From the NCBI RefSeq assembly GCF_019880585.1, contig NZ_JAINVV010000004.1:682001-746000 (forward strand): a stretch of DNA of 64,000 nt. Direction: 5' to 3'. This DNA comes from Sphingomonas colocasiae (GTDB lineage: Bacteria; Pseudomonadota; Alphaproteobacteria; Sphingomonadales; Sphingomonadaceae). The translations under genes were made by a program, and so were the position numbers. The notes below the pieces were generated by a model. It was not told the DNA's origin. It was given only the letters and a program-made list of their open reading frames with translations, and did not search any database. Numbering within the stretch: position 1 is the first letter of the stretch; every line of letters begins with the position of its first letter. Of this stretch, positions 1 through 8,418 are shown in pieces.

Positions 1-242
1 CGGTCGATCACGCTGCGCGTGGCGCCGCTGTCGAGCACGGCGGAGAAGGGGATGCCCGCGATCGTCACGGGCACGCGAATATGACGGTCGCGATCGACAT
101 CGAAATCATGCCAGTCGGCGGGCGCGCAACCCGTCTTTCCGGCAATGGCCTGCGATGGCGGGAACAGGCCGGCGATCAATCCAGCCGCGATGATGGCGCT
201 CAGGCAACGAGAGGCGTTTCGTCTGGGGGATGAGCGCGGCAC
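1..242 (-). CDS. Retropepsin-like aspartic protease, 3' end cut by window
   Basis: The minus strand encodes an N-terminal signal-like stretch (LSAIIAAGLIAGLF, then PSQAIA) followed by a retroviral-type aspartyl protease start with VPVTIAGIPFSAVLDSGAT. DSGAT is the catalytic Asp motif of the clan AA single-lobe proteases found as exported or periplasmic proteins in Alphaproteobacteria. The frame is closed upstream by TGA near 301 and has no ATG, so the start is taken as GTG at 242, preceded by CAGGG. About 80 codons are visible; the rest lies left of the window. The family call rests on one motif plus the flanking beta-hairpin pattern. The substrate is unknown. Confidence 0.72.
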   Translation of the reverse strand, partial: MPRSSPRRNASRCLSAIIAAGLIAGLFPPSQAIAGKTGCAPADWHDFDVDRDRHIRVPVTIAGIPFSAVLDSGATRSVID

Positions 243-469
243 GGCGATAACCCTGGATCTTGTCCAGCCGGTATCGGCGCGCAGCGTGTCGCGATCCGAT
301 CATGCTTGTAATGATTTGTTGCTTGCCGGCCTTTGGTTTGCCGCGATTTCCGCGCCGGCCGATGATTTCATCGAACCGCAGATCGCTCTGGATGTCGTGA
401 TCGCCTCGGTCTTGCGGAAACCCGGTTCTACCCGTGCTTTCGCAAGGGCATGCTTTTCGGCAAGACGCT

Positions 470-1639
470 CTAGCGACGCAGGCCGATGAGCGGCCTGAGC
501 CAGGCGATGCGACCAGCGATACCGTAGAAGAGGACGCAACTGAGCGCCGTGCCCGCGATGATGATCGCGGCTTCGGCCAGGGGCGGCAGCGCCAGCGGCA
601 GCAGCCACCAGGCGATCATCACGATCGCGGTCTGGTGGATGATATAGAAGGGGAAGACCGCTTCGCTCAGCCGCGCACGCCACGGATGGTCGCGGTTGAG
701 CAGCACGGTCGCGGCATGGATCATCACCAGCGCCATGCTCCACATCATGCAGGCGAGCGCGGCGCGATTGAGCGCCATCGTGCCGTGCGGCGGCGTCATC
801 GTGCCGGGATAGGCGCTTTCGACCGCGACGAGAATGACGAAGCTCGCCAGCGCCAGCACAAGCGCCGGCCGCCACACGCGCGCGAAGGCGGGCCATACCG
901 CGCGCGAGCCGGCCAGTCCAAAGCCGAACAGGAAGGCGGGGAAATGGATGACATCGGTCAGCCAGTCGTCGAACAGCCCGTGCGATTCGCCGGTGGTGAA
1001 GGTGACGGCGACACGCACCGGCACGAAATAGACGAGCGGCAGCCACAGCAGCCGCGATCCGGTGCCGAGCGTTTCGAACATGCCGGCCAGCTTCGCCTTT
1101 GTTTCCTCGCCGATCAGCAACAGGCCCGCCGCCAGCAGCATGGTGAACAGCCAGAGATAGAAGACGAACCAGAGATGCTCCCAGCCCGGCAGGGTCACAT
1201 GGTCATATTGCCCGAACATCAGCCAGTCATGCGCCATGAAATGGCCGAAATCCTGGGTGTAGCCGTGATTGAAGCGCAGATTCACCCAGCTTTGCGGCGG
1301 TATGATCACCGCCATCGCGAACAGCAGCGGGATGATCAGCCGGGTCGTGCGCTCGCGCGCGAAGCGTTTCGTGCCCCGGAGCTTCACGAGCAGCGCGCGC
1401 GACGCATAGCCGGAGACGATGAACAGCACGGTCAGCCGCCATGGCGTGATGAACAGCATCGGATAGGAGAGCCACTGGATCGGGTGCGCGGTCTTCACGA
1501 TCCAGTTGCCGGTCACGAAGACCATGCCGGCATGGTAGAGCATCAGCAGCAGGAAGGCGCCGATGCGCAACCAGTCCAGTCCATAATGCCGGGGCACGGT
1601 AACGCTTGGCTGCACAGGAACTTCACTACCGATCGTCAT
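470..1639 (-). CDS. Acyltransferase-3 family integral membrane protein
   Basis: This 389-residue polytopic membrane protein has the acyltransferase_3 (OpgC/OafA-like) layout. An N-terminal GLDWLR motif leads into the first membrane helix, and the LYHAG His near residue 41 matches the conserved early His of the family. About ten hydrophobic helices follow. Family members move acyl groups onto periplasmic glucans, LPS or other surface sugars; the acceptor here cannot be read from sequence. The ATG at 1639 lies 44 bases from the divergent ispG start, so the two genes share a short promoter region. The product is likely in the inner membrane. Confidence is high for family, low for substrate. Confidence 0.82.
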   Translation of the reverse strand: MTIGSEVPVQPSVTVPRHYGLDWLRIGAFLLLMLYHAGMVFVTGNWIVKTAHPIQWLSYPMLFITPWRLTVLFIVSGYASRALLVKLRGTKRFARERTTRLIIPLLFAMAVIIPPQSWVNLRFNHGYTQDFGHFMAHDWLMFGQYDHVTLPGWEHLWFVFYLWLFTMLLAAGLLLIGEETKAKLAGMFETLGTGSRLLWLPLVYFVPVRVAVTFTTGESHGLFDDWLTDVIHFPAFLFGFGLAGSRAVWPAFARVWRPALVLALASFVILVAVESAYPGTMTPPHGTMALNRAALACMMWSMALVMIHAATVLLNRDHPWRARLSEAVFPFYIIHQTAIVMIAWWLLPLALPPLAEAAIIIAGTALSCVLFYGIAGRIAWLRPLIGLRR

Positions 1640-1683
1640 TCAAGCGCGCTATAGGGCATTGCTTGCTAACAGAAGAGTAAAAC

Positions 1684-2808
1684 ATGTCGGTCCGCCCCTG
1701 GCGCGATATCGCGCGCCGCCAATCCCGCCAGATCATGGTGGGCAATGTTCCCGTCGGCGGCGATGCGCCCGTCACCGTGCAGACGATGACGAACACGCTG
1801 ACCAGCGATGCGAAGGCGACGATCGACCAGATCCGCCGCTGCGAGGAGGCGGGCGCCGATATCATCCGCGTTTCGTGCCCCGATGTGGAATCGACCGCGG
1901 CGCTCAAGCAGATCGTGCGCGCCGCGCGCGTGCCGATCGTCGCGGACATCCATTTCCATTACAAGCGCGCGCTGGAGGCCGCGGATGCGGGCGCCGCGTG
2001 CCTGCGCATCAATCCGGGCAATATCGGCAGCGCGGACCGCGTGAACGAAGTCGTCAATGCCGCGCGCGCCAATGGCTGCGCGATCCGCATCGGCGTGAAT
2101 GCCGGCAGCCTGGAGCGCGACCTGCTCGAAAAATATGGCGAGCCCTGTCCGGAGGCGCTCGTCGAAAGCGCGCTCGATCATATCAAGCTGCTCCAGGATC
2201 GCGACTTTCACGAATTCAAGGTTGCGGTGAAGGCGTCGGACGTATTCCTGGCGGTTTCCGCCTATATGGGGCTTGCCGAAGCGGTGGATTGCCCGCTGCA
2301 CCTGGGCATCACCGAGGCCGGCGGGTTGATCGGCGGCACCGTCAAATCGGCGATCGGCATCGGCAATCTGCTCTGGGCCGGCATCGGCGACACGATTCGG
2401 GTTTCGCTCTCCGCCGAACCCGAAGAGGAAGTGCGCGTCGGTTACGAGATCCTGAAATCGCTCGGCATTCGCACGCGCGGGGTGCGGGTCGTTTCGTGCC
2501 CGAGCTGCGCGCGGCAGGGCTTCGATGTGATCCGCACCGTCCAGGCGCTCGAGGACCGGCTGAAGCATATCAACACGCCGCTGTCGCTGTCGGTGCTCGG
2601 TTGCGTGGTCAATGGGCCGGGCGAAGCGCGCGAAACCGATATCGGCATCACCGGTGGCGGCAATGGCAAGCACATGGTCTATCTGTCGGGCGTCACCGAC
2701 CATCACGTCCAGGATGCCGAGATGATCGACCATATCGTCAAGCTGGTCGAGGCGAAGGCCGCCGAGATCGAGGCAGCGAGCATCGACACGCCGGTGGCCG
2801 CGGAATGA
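1684..2808 (+). CDS. ispG: 4-hydroxy-3-methylbut-2-enyl-diphosphate synthase (flavodoxin), IspG
   Basis: This enzyme catalyses the penultimate MEP-pathway step, reducing methylerythritol cyclodiphosphate to HMBPP with a 4Fe-4S cluster. The 374-residue protein is full length for the bacterial TIM-barrel type. It opens with [20 protein letters not shown], has the barrel segment [12 protein letters not shown], and carries the three cluster cysteines in SCPSCAR and [10 protein letters not shown] near the C-terminus. AGAAGAG-like purine bases lie just before ATG 1684. The stop overlaps the next start (ATGA at 2805-2808), so ispG probably heads an operon with the GNAT and DMT genes. The cytosolic enzyme is essential in organisms without the mevalonate route. 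Confidence 0.97.
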   Translation: MSVRPWRDIARRQSRQIMVGNVPVGGDAPVTVQTMTNTLTSDAKATIDQIRRCEEAGADIIRVSCPDVESTAALKQIVRAARVPIVADIHFHYKRALEAADAGAACLRINPGNIGSADRVNEVVNAARANGCAIRIGVNAGSLERDLLEKYGEPCPEALVESALDHIKLLQDRDFHEFKVAVKASDVFLAVSAYMGLAEAVDCPLHLGITEAGGLIGGTVKSAIGIGNLLWAGIGDTIRVSLSAEPEEEVRVGYEILKSLGIRTRGVRVVSCPSCARQGFDVIRTVQALEDRLKHINTPLSLSVLGCVVNGPGEARETDIGITGGGNGKHMVYLSGVTDHHVQDAEMIDHIVKLVEAKAAEIEAASIDTPVAAE

Positions 2809-3284
2809 CGCTCGCGATACGCACCGCCCGCCCGGGCGACGAGGCCGAGATCCTGCGATTGGTCCACGCGCTCGCGGTGTACGAGCGCGAGCCCGGCGCG
2901 GTGAAGGCGACGGAGGCGTCGCTCGGCGCCACATTGTTCGGCGATGTCCCGCGCGTCTGGGCGCATCTGGCGGAAATCGACGGCAAGGTCGTCGGGCTGG
3001 CCCTGTGGTTCCTCACCTATTCGACCTGGACGGGCAAGCCGACGCTCTATCTCGAGGATCTGTTCGTCGACGAGGTCGCGCGCGGTTCGGGCGCGGGCAT
3101 CGCGCTGTTTCGCGCGCTCGCGGCGGAGGCCAAGGCGCGCGATTGCGGGCGGATGGACTGGGCGGTGCTCGACTGGAACGAGAACGCCAGGCGCTTCTAC
3201 ACCCATATCGGCGGCCATCGCACCAGCGGCTGGGAGATCTGGCGGGTCGAGGGCGAAGCGCTCGAACGGCTCGCCCAGGAATGA
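2805..3284 (+). CDS. GNAT family N-acetyltransferase (diamine/thialysine acetyltransferase-like)
   Basis: This 159-residue single-domain GNAT protein contains [18 protein letters not shown], the acetyl-CoA pyrophosphate-binding loop, and [15 protein letters not shown], the typical motif-B end. The combination LEDLFV...WAVLDWN...FY...G resembles spermidine/spermine or thialysine N-acetyltransferases more than ribosomal acetyltransferases. The start overlaps the ispG stop by four bases and the stop overlaps the next start by four, indicating translational coupling. A polyamine substrate would fit the polyamine genes at 40-43.6 kb, but that link is only inference. The product is probably cytosolic. 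Confidence 0.85.
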   Translation: MTLAIRTARPGDEAEILRLVHALAVYEREPGAVKATEASLGATLFGDVPRVWAHLAEIDGKVVGLALWFLTYSTWTGKPTLYLEDLFVDEVARGSGAGIALFRALAAEAKARDCGRMDWAVLDWNENARRFYTHIGGHRTSGWEIWRVEGEALERLAQE

Positions 3285-4174
3285 AGCCCGCAGGCGGTGC
3301 CGCCGCCTTCGCCGTCGCAGCACTCGGAATCGCCGTCTTCTCCGCGATGGATGCGCTGATGAAGGGGCTGTCGATCGAAATGGGCGCCTATAGCGCGATG
3401 CTGTGGCGCTCGATCTTCGGGTTGATCATCGGTGGAGTCCTGTTCGTTGCCGGGCGCAGGCGCTGGCCGGGCAGGCCGGTGCTGGTCCTGCATTTCTGGC
3501 GCGGGCTGACCGCGGGTCTGTCGGTGCTGCTTTTCTTCTGGGGGCTGGCCCGCATGCCGATCGCGCAGGGTGTGGCGCTCAGCTTCATCGCGCCGCTGAT
3601 CGCGTTGTATCTGGCGGCGGTGATGCTCAAGGAACGCGTGGACCGCACCGCGATCGCCGCCTCGGCGCTCGCCTTTCTGGGCGTGCTCGTCATCCTCATC
3701 GGGCAGGCGCGGGCGGATATGGGGCCGGAGGCGTTTCGCGGCGCGATCGCCGTCCTGATCGGCGCGGTGCTTTACGCCTTCAGCCTGATCGTCGCGCGGC
3801 GCCAGTCGCAGGTCGCCGATCCGTTCGAAGTCGCTTTGTTCTTCAACATCGTCGCGCTCGGAATCTATATGCCGGCGGCCCCCTGGTGGGCGGTGGCGCC
3901 GGATGCGACGCAGGTGCCGCGCCTGATGGTCTGCGCCATCTTCGCCTTCGTCTCGATCATGCTTCTGTCCTGGGCCTATGCGCGGGCGGAGGCGAGTTAT
4001 CTCCTGCCCGTGGAATATACCGCCTTCATCTGGGCGTCGCTGCTCGGCTGGTGGGTGTTCGGCGAGAGCGTGTCGATGATGACCATCGCCGGGGCGCTGC
4101 TGATCGTGGCCGGCTGCCTGTGGGCTGCACGGCGCAAGCCGGGCGTTCCGCCCGCGACCGAGGCGGCGCTGTAG
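3281..4174 (+). CDS. DMT superfamily (EamA) transporter
   Basis: This 297-residue protein has about ten hydrophobic helices in two repeated EamA halves. Examples are AAFAVAALGIAVFSAMDAL at the N-terminus and a second half starting near AIAVLIGAVLYAFSLIVARR. EamA proteins export or import small metabolites at the inner membrane; the substrate cannot be read here. ATG 3281 overlaps the GNAT stop, so the gene is the likely third member of an ispG operon. Its TAG stop is immediately followed by the left end of a palindromic repeat element. Confidence 0.88.
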   Translation: MKPAGGAAAFAVAALGIAVFSAMDALMKGLSIEMGAYSAMLWRSIFGLIIGGVLFVAGRRRWPGRPVLVLHFWRGLTAGLSVLLFFWGLARMPIAQGVALSFIAPLIALYLAAVMLKERVDRTAIAASALAFLGVLVILIGQARADMGPEAFRGAIAVLIGAVLYAFSLIVARRQSQVADPFEVALFFNIVALGIYMPAAPWWAVAPDATQVPRLMVCAIFAFVSIMLLSWAYARAEASYLLPVEYTAFIWASLLGWWVFGESVSMMTIAGALLIVAGCLWAARRKPGVPPATEAAL

Positions 4175-4385
4175 GAGTCTGTTTGGAAAATGCGCCTTTG
4201 GCGCATTGCCGTACCTCCCTCCACAGGCATTCCAACGATGCTTCGCATCGCCGGAACCTTGGCCTGTTCCGCCCGCTCCCCCACCCGGCCTCCCAACGGC
4301 AGTATCTTATGGGAGGCCGGGTGGGGGAGCGGGCTGGTGCGGCTCTGGAAATGTGCTCTTCCGCACATTTCCAAACAGACTCTAA
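4175..4385. repeat. Palindromic MITE-like element, copy A1 (complete)
   Basis: This is a 211-base non-coding insert. Terminal inverted repeats read GGAGTCTGTTTGGAAA on the left and, in reverse complement from the right, AGAGTCTGTTTGGAAA. Each end carries a small hairpin: ATGCGC/GCGCAT on the left, AAATGTGC/GCACATTT on the right. The centre is a perfect 24-base inverted repeat (4271-4294 against 4311-4334) with a 16-base loop. No reading frame of note is present. The element fills most of the 307-base gap between 4174 and 4482. Related copies or parts lie at 12976-13107, 27660-27720 and 43510-43547. Confidence 0.85.
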
Positions 4386-4481
4386 GATCAATCGGCATTC
4401 GGCGTGGCGAGGGGCGTTCCCCGATCCGGTGACGCGCGCTATGACATGCCGGAAGCTATCCGTTTTCCCGTGGAGTATCCG

Positions 4482-4910
4482 ATGTTCCGAAGGCTCGATG
4501 ACGCGATCGCCGTGTCGCCCCAGATTTCCGTCGACCAGGTCGCGGCCGCCGCCGCGCAGGGTGTGACGATGATCATCAACAATCGTCCCGAGGGCGAGGA
4601 GGAAGGGCAGCCGACCGGCGACGAGATCGCGGCGGCGTGCGCGGCGGCGGGGCTGGCCTATCGTGCGATTCCCGTCACCCATGCCGGCTTTTCGGCCAAC
4701 CAGCTCGATGAGATGAACGCCGCGCTCGACGCGGCGGGCGGACCGGTGCTGGCCTATTGCCGATCGGGCACGCGTTCCACCTATCTCTGGGCGCTTGCCT
4801 CGGCGCAGCGCGGCGGTTCGCCCGATGCGCTCAGCGAAACCGCGGCGGGTGCGGGTTATGATCTCGGGGCGATCCGCCCGATGCTGGACGCGCTTTCGGC
4901 GCGCGCATGA
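4482..4910 (+). CDS. TIGR01244 family sulfur transferase-like / DUF442 phosphatase-fold protein
   Basis: This 142-residue protein starts MFRRLDDAIAVSPQIS and contains GVTMIINNRPEGEEEGQP and the loop LAYCRSGTRSTYLWAL. This is the TIGR01244/DUF442 family, which shares a rhodanese/tyrosine-phosphatase-like C-x5-R loop (CRSGTR). ATG 4482 is chosen because GGAG sits seven bases upstream; in-frame ATGs at 4446 and further upstream would add unconserved residues. Related domains are fused to metallo-beta-lactamase in Blh-type sulfide-detoxification proteins, but no such partner is nearby. The stop overlaps the next gene by four bases. The biochemical role is not firmly known. Confidence 0.8.
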   Translation: MFRRLDDAIAVSPQISVDQVAAAAAQGVTMIINNRPEGEEEGQPTGDEIAAACAAAGLAYRAIPVTHAGFSANQLDEMNAALDAAGGPVLAYCRSGTRSTYLWALASAQRGGSPDALSETAAGAGYDLGAIRPMLDALSARA

Positions 4911-5305
4911 ACTGGCTGCTGCTCGGCGGCTCGCTGGTCGGGGTGCTCGGCCTGGGGCTCGCCGCGCAGCTTCTCGGATTGGGCGCGGACGTCCGCATCG
5001 CCGATGCGGCGCACGCACGGATGCTGGCCGACGAGGCGCATTGCGGCTTCGATCCCGTCGATGTCGTGGTGGACCGCGCGGGCCATGCCGCATTGCTCAA
5101 GGATGCCGAAGGGCGGCACATGCTGATCCGCGTGCACGGCAATCATTTCGCATCACGGCTTCTGGAACCCCCCTTTTTCGGGCGGCTCGATCGCCGGATG
5201 CTCACCATCGCGACGACGGACCGGATGTTCGGGCAGGTGACGCTCGATCTGGGTGATCAGGCCGCGCGCTGGGCAAGCGGCCTCAGGCATACGCACCATG
5301 GTTGA
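4907..5305 (+). CDS. Hypothetical protein with N-terminal membrane anchor
   Basis: I do not recognise this 132-residue protein. It begins NWLLLGGSLVGVLGLGLAAQ, a hydrophobic segment that could be a signal anchor or a Rossmann-like first strand (GGSLVGVLGLGLA). A soluble part with RIADAAHARMLADEAHCGF and GNHFASRLLEPPFFGRLDR follows. Translational coupling is clear on both sides: the start overlaps the upstream TIGR01244 gene by four bases and the stop overlaps the sterol-desaturase start by eight. It therefore probably works with one of these. Codon usage is like its neighbours. Confidence 0.7.
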   Translation: MNWLLLGGSLVGVLGLGLAAQLLGLGADVRIADAAHARMLADEAHCGFDPVDVVVDRAGHAALLKDAEGRHMLIRVHGNHFASRLLEPPFFGRLDRRMLTIATTDRMFGQVTLDLGDQAARWASGLRHTHHG

Positions 5306-6218
5306 GCTGCCCGATCCCGTCAATATCGCGGTTCCCGGCTTCATCGCGCTGGTGCTGGTCGAGATGCTCGTCGCGCGCCGATGCGACCGGACCCGCTATA
5401 ATGTGCGCGACACGATGACCTCGCTGGGATTGGGACTGGGCAGCACGATCGCAGCCATACTGTGCGCGGGAGCGGTGGGCGCATCGGCGGTCTGGCTCTG
5501 GAATCACCGCCTGCTCGACATCGGCTATGGCTGGTGGGCCTGGCCGCTCTGCTTCGTCCTCGACGATCTTGCCTATTATGTGTTCCACCGCAGCGCGCAC
5601 CGGGTCCGCTGGTTCTGGGCGAGCCATGTCATTCACCACAGCAGCCAGCATTATAATCTCTCGACCGCGCTCAGGCAGACCTGGACCGGCTTCATCAGCC
5701 TGTCCTTCGTCTTTCGCCTGCCGCTGTTCCTGATCGGTTTCCCGCCGGCGATGGTGTTCTTCTGCGCCGGGCTCAACCTGATCTACCAGTTCTGGATCCA
5801 CACCGAGATGATCGGCCGGATGCCGCGCTGGTTCGAGGCGGTGATGAATACGCCGTCGCACCACCGCGTCCACCACGCCACCAATCCGCGCTATCTCGAT
5901 CGCAACTATGCCGGCGTGTTCATCATATGGGATCGGATGTTCGGCACTTATGCTCCCGAGCTCGACGAGGAGCGCCCGCGCTATGGGATCGTGAAGCAGC
6001 TGGGCAGCTTCAACCTGCTCTGGGCAGCCTTCCACGAATGGATCGGCATGGCGCGGGACGTGTGGCGCGCGCCGGGCATCCGCAACAAGATCGGCTATCT
6101 TGTCGCTCCGCCGGGCTGGAGCCATGACGGATCGCGCGACTCGAGCGAGACGATCAGGGCGCGCTGGCAGGCGAGGCAGGAGCGGGGGCAGGACGCGGTG
6201 ATCACGGACCATGGCTGA
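5298..6218 (+). CDS. Sterol desaturase / fatty acid hydroxylase family protein
   Basis: This 306-residue integral membrane di-iron enzyme has the His clusters of the fatty-acid-hydroxylase superfamily: HRSAH after DDLAYYVF, HVIHHSSQHYN, and HHRVHHATN near residue 195. Hydrophobic helices flank these boxes. Members hydroxylate or desaturate lipids, sterols or hopanoid-like molecules. ATG 5298 is preferred over the upstream in-frame ATG at 5253 because it keeps the short overlap with the preceding gene and starts the protein at VELPDP. The stop overlaps the barstar gene start by eight bases. The substrate is unknown. Confidence 0.88.
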   Translation: MVELPDPVNIAVPGFIALVLVEMLVARRCDRTRYNVRDTMTSLGLGLGSTIAAILCAGAVGASAVWLWNHRLLDIGYGWWAWPLCFVLDDLAYYVFHRSAHRVRWFWASHVIHHSSQHYNLSTALRQTWTGFISLSFVFRLPLFLIGFPPAMVFFCAGLNLIYQFWIHTEMIGRMPRWFEAVMNTPSHHRVHHATNPRYLDRNYAGVFIIWDRMFGTYAPELDEERPRYGIVKQLGSFNLLWAAFHEWIGMARDVWRAPGIRNKIGYLVAPPGWSHDGSRDSSETIRARWQARQERGQDAVITDHG

Positions 6219-6504
6219 GGTGATCCGCCTCGACGGACGCGGCTGGGCCGATGTGGAGAGCTTCTACGATGCATTCCTGGCGGCGATCGACGCGCCGTCA
6301 TGGCATGGCCATTCGATCGACGCGCTGGCCGATTCCCTGATCGGCGGCGGCATCAACGGCGTGGAGCCGCCCTTCGCGGTAGAGATATTGTGCCCGGCGC
6401 GGCCTGTGCCTGCGCTGACCGCCTTGTTCGATGCGCTCGTCGGGATCGCCGACGACGCCCGCGCGCTCAACCGACCGATCACGCTCAGCTTCGTCCATAT
6501 TTGA
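6211..6504 (+). CDS. Barstar family protein (ribonuclease-inhibitor fold)
   Basis: This 97-residue protein matches barstar: an N-terminal strand (VIRLDGRGWADVESFYDAF), the central SWHGHSIDALADSLIGG that parallels the inhibitory helix/loop of barstar, and a C-terminal strand ending RPITLSFVHI. Barstar blocks the RNase barnase in Bacillus; many proteobacterial homologues are stand-alone with unknown partners. No barnase-like gene is visible in this window. The start overlaps the sterol-desaturase stop, suggesting it is the last gene of that small operon. Confidence 0.85.
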   Translation: MAEVIRLDGRGWADVESFYDAFLAAIDAPSWHGHSIDALADSLIGGGINGVEPPFAVEILCPARPVPALTALFDALVGIADDARALNRPITLSFVHI

Positions 6505-6521
6505 TCGCTTGCCCGTATCTG

Positions 6522-6543
6522 AAATGACGTTAACGTAAACGCG
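6522..6543. promoter_or_regulatory. Putative operator palindrome upstream of GMC oxidoreductase
   Basis: A perfect 10-base palindrome ACGTTAACGT (6527-6536) is followed by AAACG, giving TGACGTTAACGTAAAC. It lies about 43 bases before the GMC start. The form resembles operators used by TetR- or MerR-type regulators of acyl-CoA or alcohol catabolism, but no such regulator is adjacent. This is inferred from sequence only. Confidence 0.4.
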
Positions 6544-6578
6544 AGATCACTTTCAGGTGACCGAGCGGGAGCGGGTGG

Positions 6579-8165
6579 ATGGACGAGGTCGACATCGTCG
6601 TGGTGGGCGGCGGATCGGGCGGTGCCGCAGTGGCGGGCCGGCTTGCGGCGGACAAGGGACTCCGCGTCGCGCTGATCGAGGCCGGGGGCGCCAATACCGA
6701 CTGGCGCATCCGTGCCCCAGGCATGATGCCCTTCATTCCCGATGCGTCGAACTGGCGGTTCGAGACGGTGCCGCAGGCCGGTCTCAACGGGCGACGCGGC
6801 TATCAGCCGCGCGGGCGTGGACTTGGCGGATCAAGCGCGATCAATGCGATGCTCTACATCCGTGGCAGCGCCTGGGATTACGACAATTGGGCGGCGATGG
6901 GCTGCCATGGCTGGTCCTATGCCGATGTGCTGCCGGTGTTTCGCCGCGCGGAGGACAATGCGCGCGGAGAGGATCGTTTCCACGGTGTCGGCGGCCCGCT
7001 GGCGGTGTCCGACCAGCACAGTGCCAATCCGGGCAGCCTCGCCTTTGTCGAGGCGGCGGCGTCGCTGCAATTGGCGCGAAATCCCGATTTCAACGGCGCC
7101 CAGCTCGACGGCGTCGGCGTCTATCAGGTGACGCAGAAGGGCGGGGAACGCTGGAGCGCCGCGCGCGCCTATGTCGAGCCGCGTCGCGATCGCATCGACA
7201 TCCGCACGGGCGCGCTGGTCGAGCGCATCCTGATCGAGGACGGACGTGCCGCCGGCGTCCAGTTCGCCCAGGGCGGCGCCCGGCGCACCATCCGCGCACG
7301 CGGTGCGGTGATCGTCGCGGGCGGGGCGTTCGGATCGCCGCAGACGCTGATGCTTTCGGGCATCGGTCCGGCGGGGCATCTGCGCGACCATGGCATCGCG
7401 GTGGTACGCGATCGGCAGGCGGTCGGCGGCGCGTTGCAGGATCATATCGACTATGTCGCCGGCTATGAGACGGCGGGCGCGCCCTTTATCGGCCAGACCT
7501 TGCGCGGCACGCTCAGCACGCTGGGCGCCATGTTCCAATGGTTCCGGTCGCGCAGCGGCCCGTTCACGACGCCTTATGCGGAAAGCGGCGGTTTCGCGCG
7601 AACGCGCCCCGATCTGCCCGCGCCCGATGTCCAGTTTCATTTCGTGCCGGCGCTGCTGGAGGATCATGGCCGTACCAAGGTGAAGGGACACGGCTTTTCC
7701 TGCCATGTCTGCGTGTTGCGGCCGCACAGCCGCGGCACGGTGCGTCTCGCGTCGTCCGACGCCGCCGCCGCGCCGCTGATCGATCCGGCTTTCCTGTCCG
7801 ACGCGCGCGACGTCGAAACGCTGTTGGCGGGCGTGAAGCTGATGCGCCGCATCCTGGAGGCGCGGCCGCTCGCCGATTATGGCGGGCGTGACCGGCATAT
7901 GGCTGGGGTGCACGACGATGCCGCGATGGTCGAGATCATCCGGGACCGCGCGGATACCGTCTATCACCCGGTCGGCACCTGCCGGATGGGGGCCGATCCG
8001 GATTCGGTGGTCGATCCACGGCTGAGGGTACGCGAGGTCGAGGGGCTGTATGTCGCGGACGCCTCGATCATGCCCGCGCTTGTTTCCGGCAACACCAACG
8101 CACCGACGATCATGATCGGCGAGCGCTGTGCGGACTTCGTAAAGGCTGATCTGGCGCAACGTTAA
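6579..8165 (+). CDS. GMC family oxidoreductase (choline/alcohol dehydrogenase-like)
   Basis: This 528-residue flavoprotein oxidises alcohols. It has the N-terminal FAD-binding VVVGGGSGGAAVAGRLA, the GMC signature RGRGLGGSSAINAMLYIRG near residue 85, and the catalytic region YHPVGTCRMG with the active-site His, followed by NTNAPTIMIGERCAD near the C-terminus. It belongs to the BetA/polyethylene-glycol dehydrogenase branch; the substrate is not clear. There is no signal peptide, so it is cytosolic or loosely membrane associated. It is monocistronic, with a palindrome upstream and a GC-rich hairpin directly after the stop. Confidence 0.92.
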   Translation: MDEVDIVVVGGGSGGAAVAGRLAADKGLRVALIEAGGANTDWRIRAPGMMPFIPDASNWRFETVPQAGLNGRRGYQPRGRGLGGSSAINAMLYIRGSAWDYDNWAAMGCHGWSYADVLPVFRRAEDNARGEDRFHGVGGPLAVSDQHSANPGSLAFVEAAASLQLARNPDFNGAQLDGVGVYQVTQKGGERWSAARAYVEPRRDRIDIRTGALVERILIEDGRAAGVQFAQGGARRTIRARGAVIVAGGAFGSPQTLMLSGIGPAGHLRDHGIAVVRDRQAVGGALQDHIDYVAGYETAGAPFIGQTLRGTLSTLGAMFQWFRSRSGPFTTPYAESGGFARTRPDLPAPDVQFHFVPALLEDHGRTKVKGHGFSCHVCVLRPHSRGTVRLASSDAAAAPLIDPAFLSDARDVETLLAGVKLMRRILEARPLADYGGRDRHMAGVHDDAAMVEIIRDRADTVYHPVGTCRMGADPDSVVDPRLRVREVEGLYVADASIMPALVSGNTNAPTIMIGERCADFVKADLAQR

Positions 8166-8171
8166 AGGAAA

Positions 8172-8206
8172 ATCCCCTCCCGTTCACGGGAGGGGATTGG
8201 GGTGGG
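8172..8206. repeat. GGGGAGGGGATTGGGGTGGG-type repeat / hairpin
   Basis: A perfect inverted repeat (ATCCCCTCCCG-TTCA-CGGGAGGGGAT, 8172-8197) is followed by TGGGGTGGG. It lies just after the GMC stop and could stop transcription from the plus strand. The same module occurs at 14199-14231 and 14602-14635. Confidence 0.75.
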
Positions 8207-8322
8207 TGCGAGAGACTTATGTCTCGAGCTGCGATCCCGGACCACATGCCGATCCCCACGAATGATCGAGAGACCCTGGCGTTCGCCGGGGCTGCGCATG
8301 TCGCGCCAACGGCGCGCCCACA

Positions 8323-8356
8323 TAAAAAACGGGCCGGCATGTTGCCATGCCGACCC
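8323..8356 (-). terminator. Rho-independent terminator of glnK-amtB
   Basis: Read on the minus strand, the stem GGTCGGCATGG / CATGCCGGCC (loop CAA) is followed by CGTTTTTTAT. It sits about 65 bases downstream of the amtB stop. This is the clearest intrinsic terminator in the window. Confidence 0.88.
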
Positions 8357-8418
8357 AGGTCGTTCGCAGGAGGAACCCCTTGGGGAAGGCGGCTTCTGCC
8401 GGCCGCCTTCCGATCCTG

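Noticed and set aside
434-1654. 406-residue plus-strand frame opposite the acyltransferase
   Set aside because: Low-complexity Arg/Gln/Glu-rich product without homology pattern; the minus-strand membrane protein is convincing.
4404-4481. Upstream start of the TIGR01244 gene
   Set aside because: The added 26 residues are unconserved and adjoin repeat DNA; the ATG at 4482 has the better ribosome binding site.
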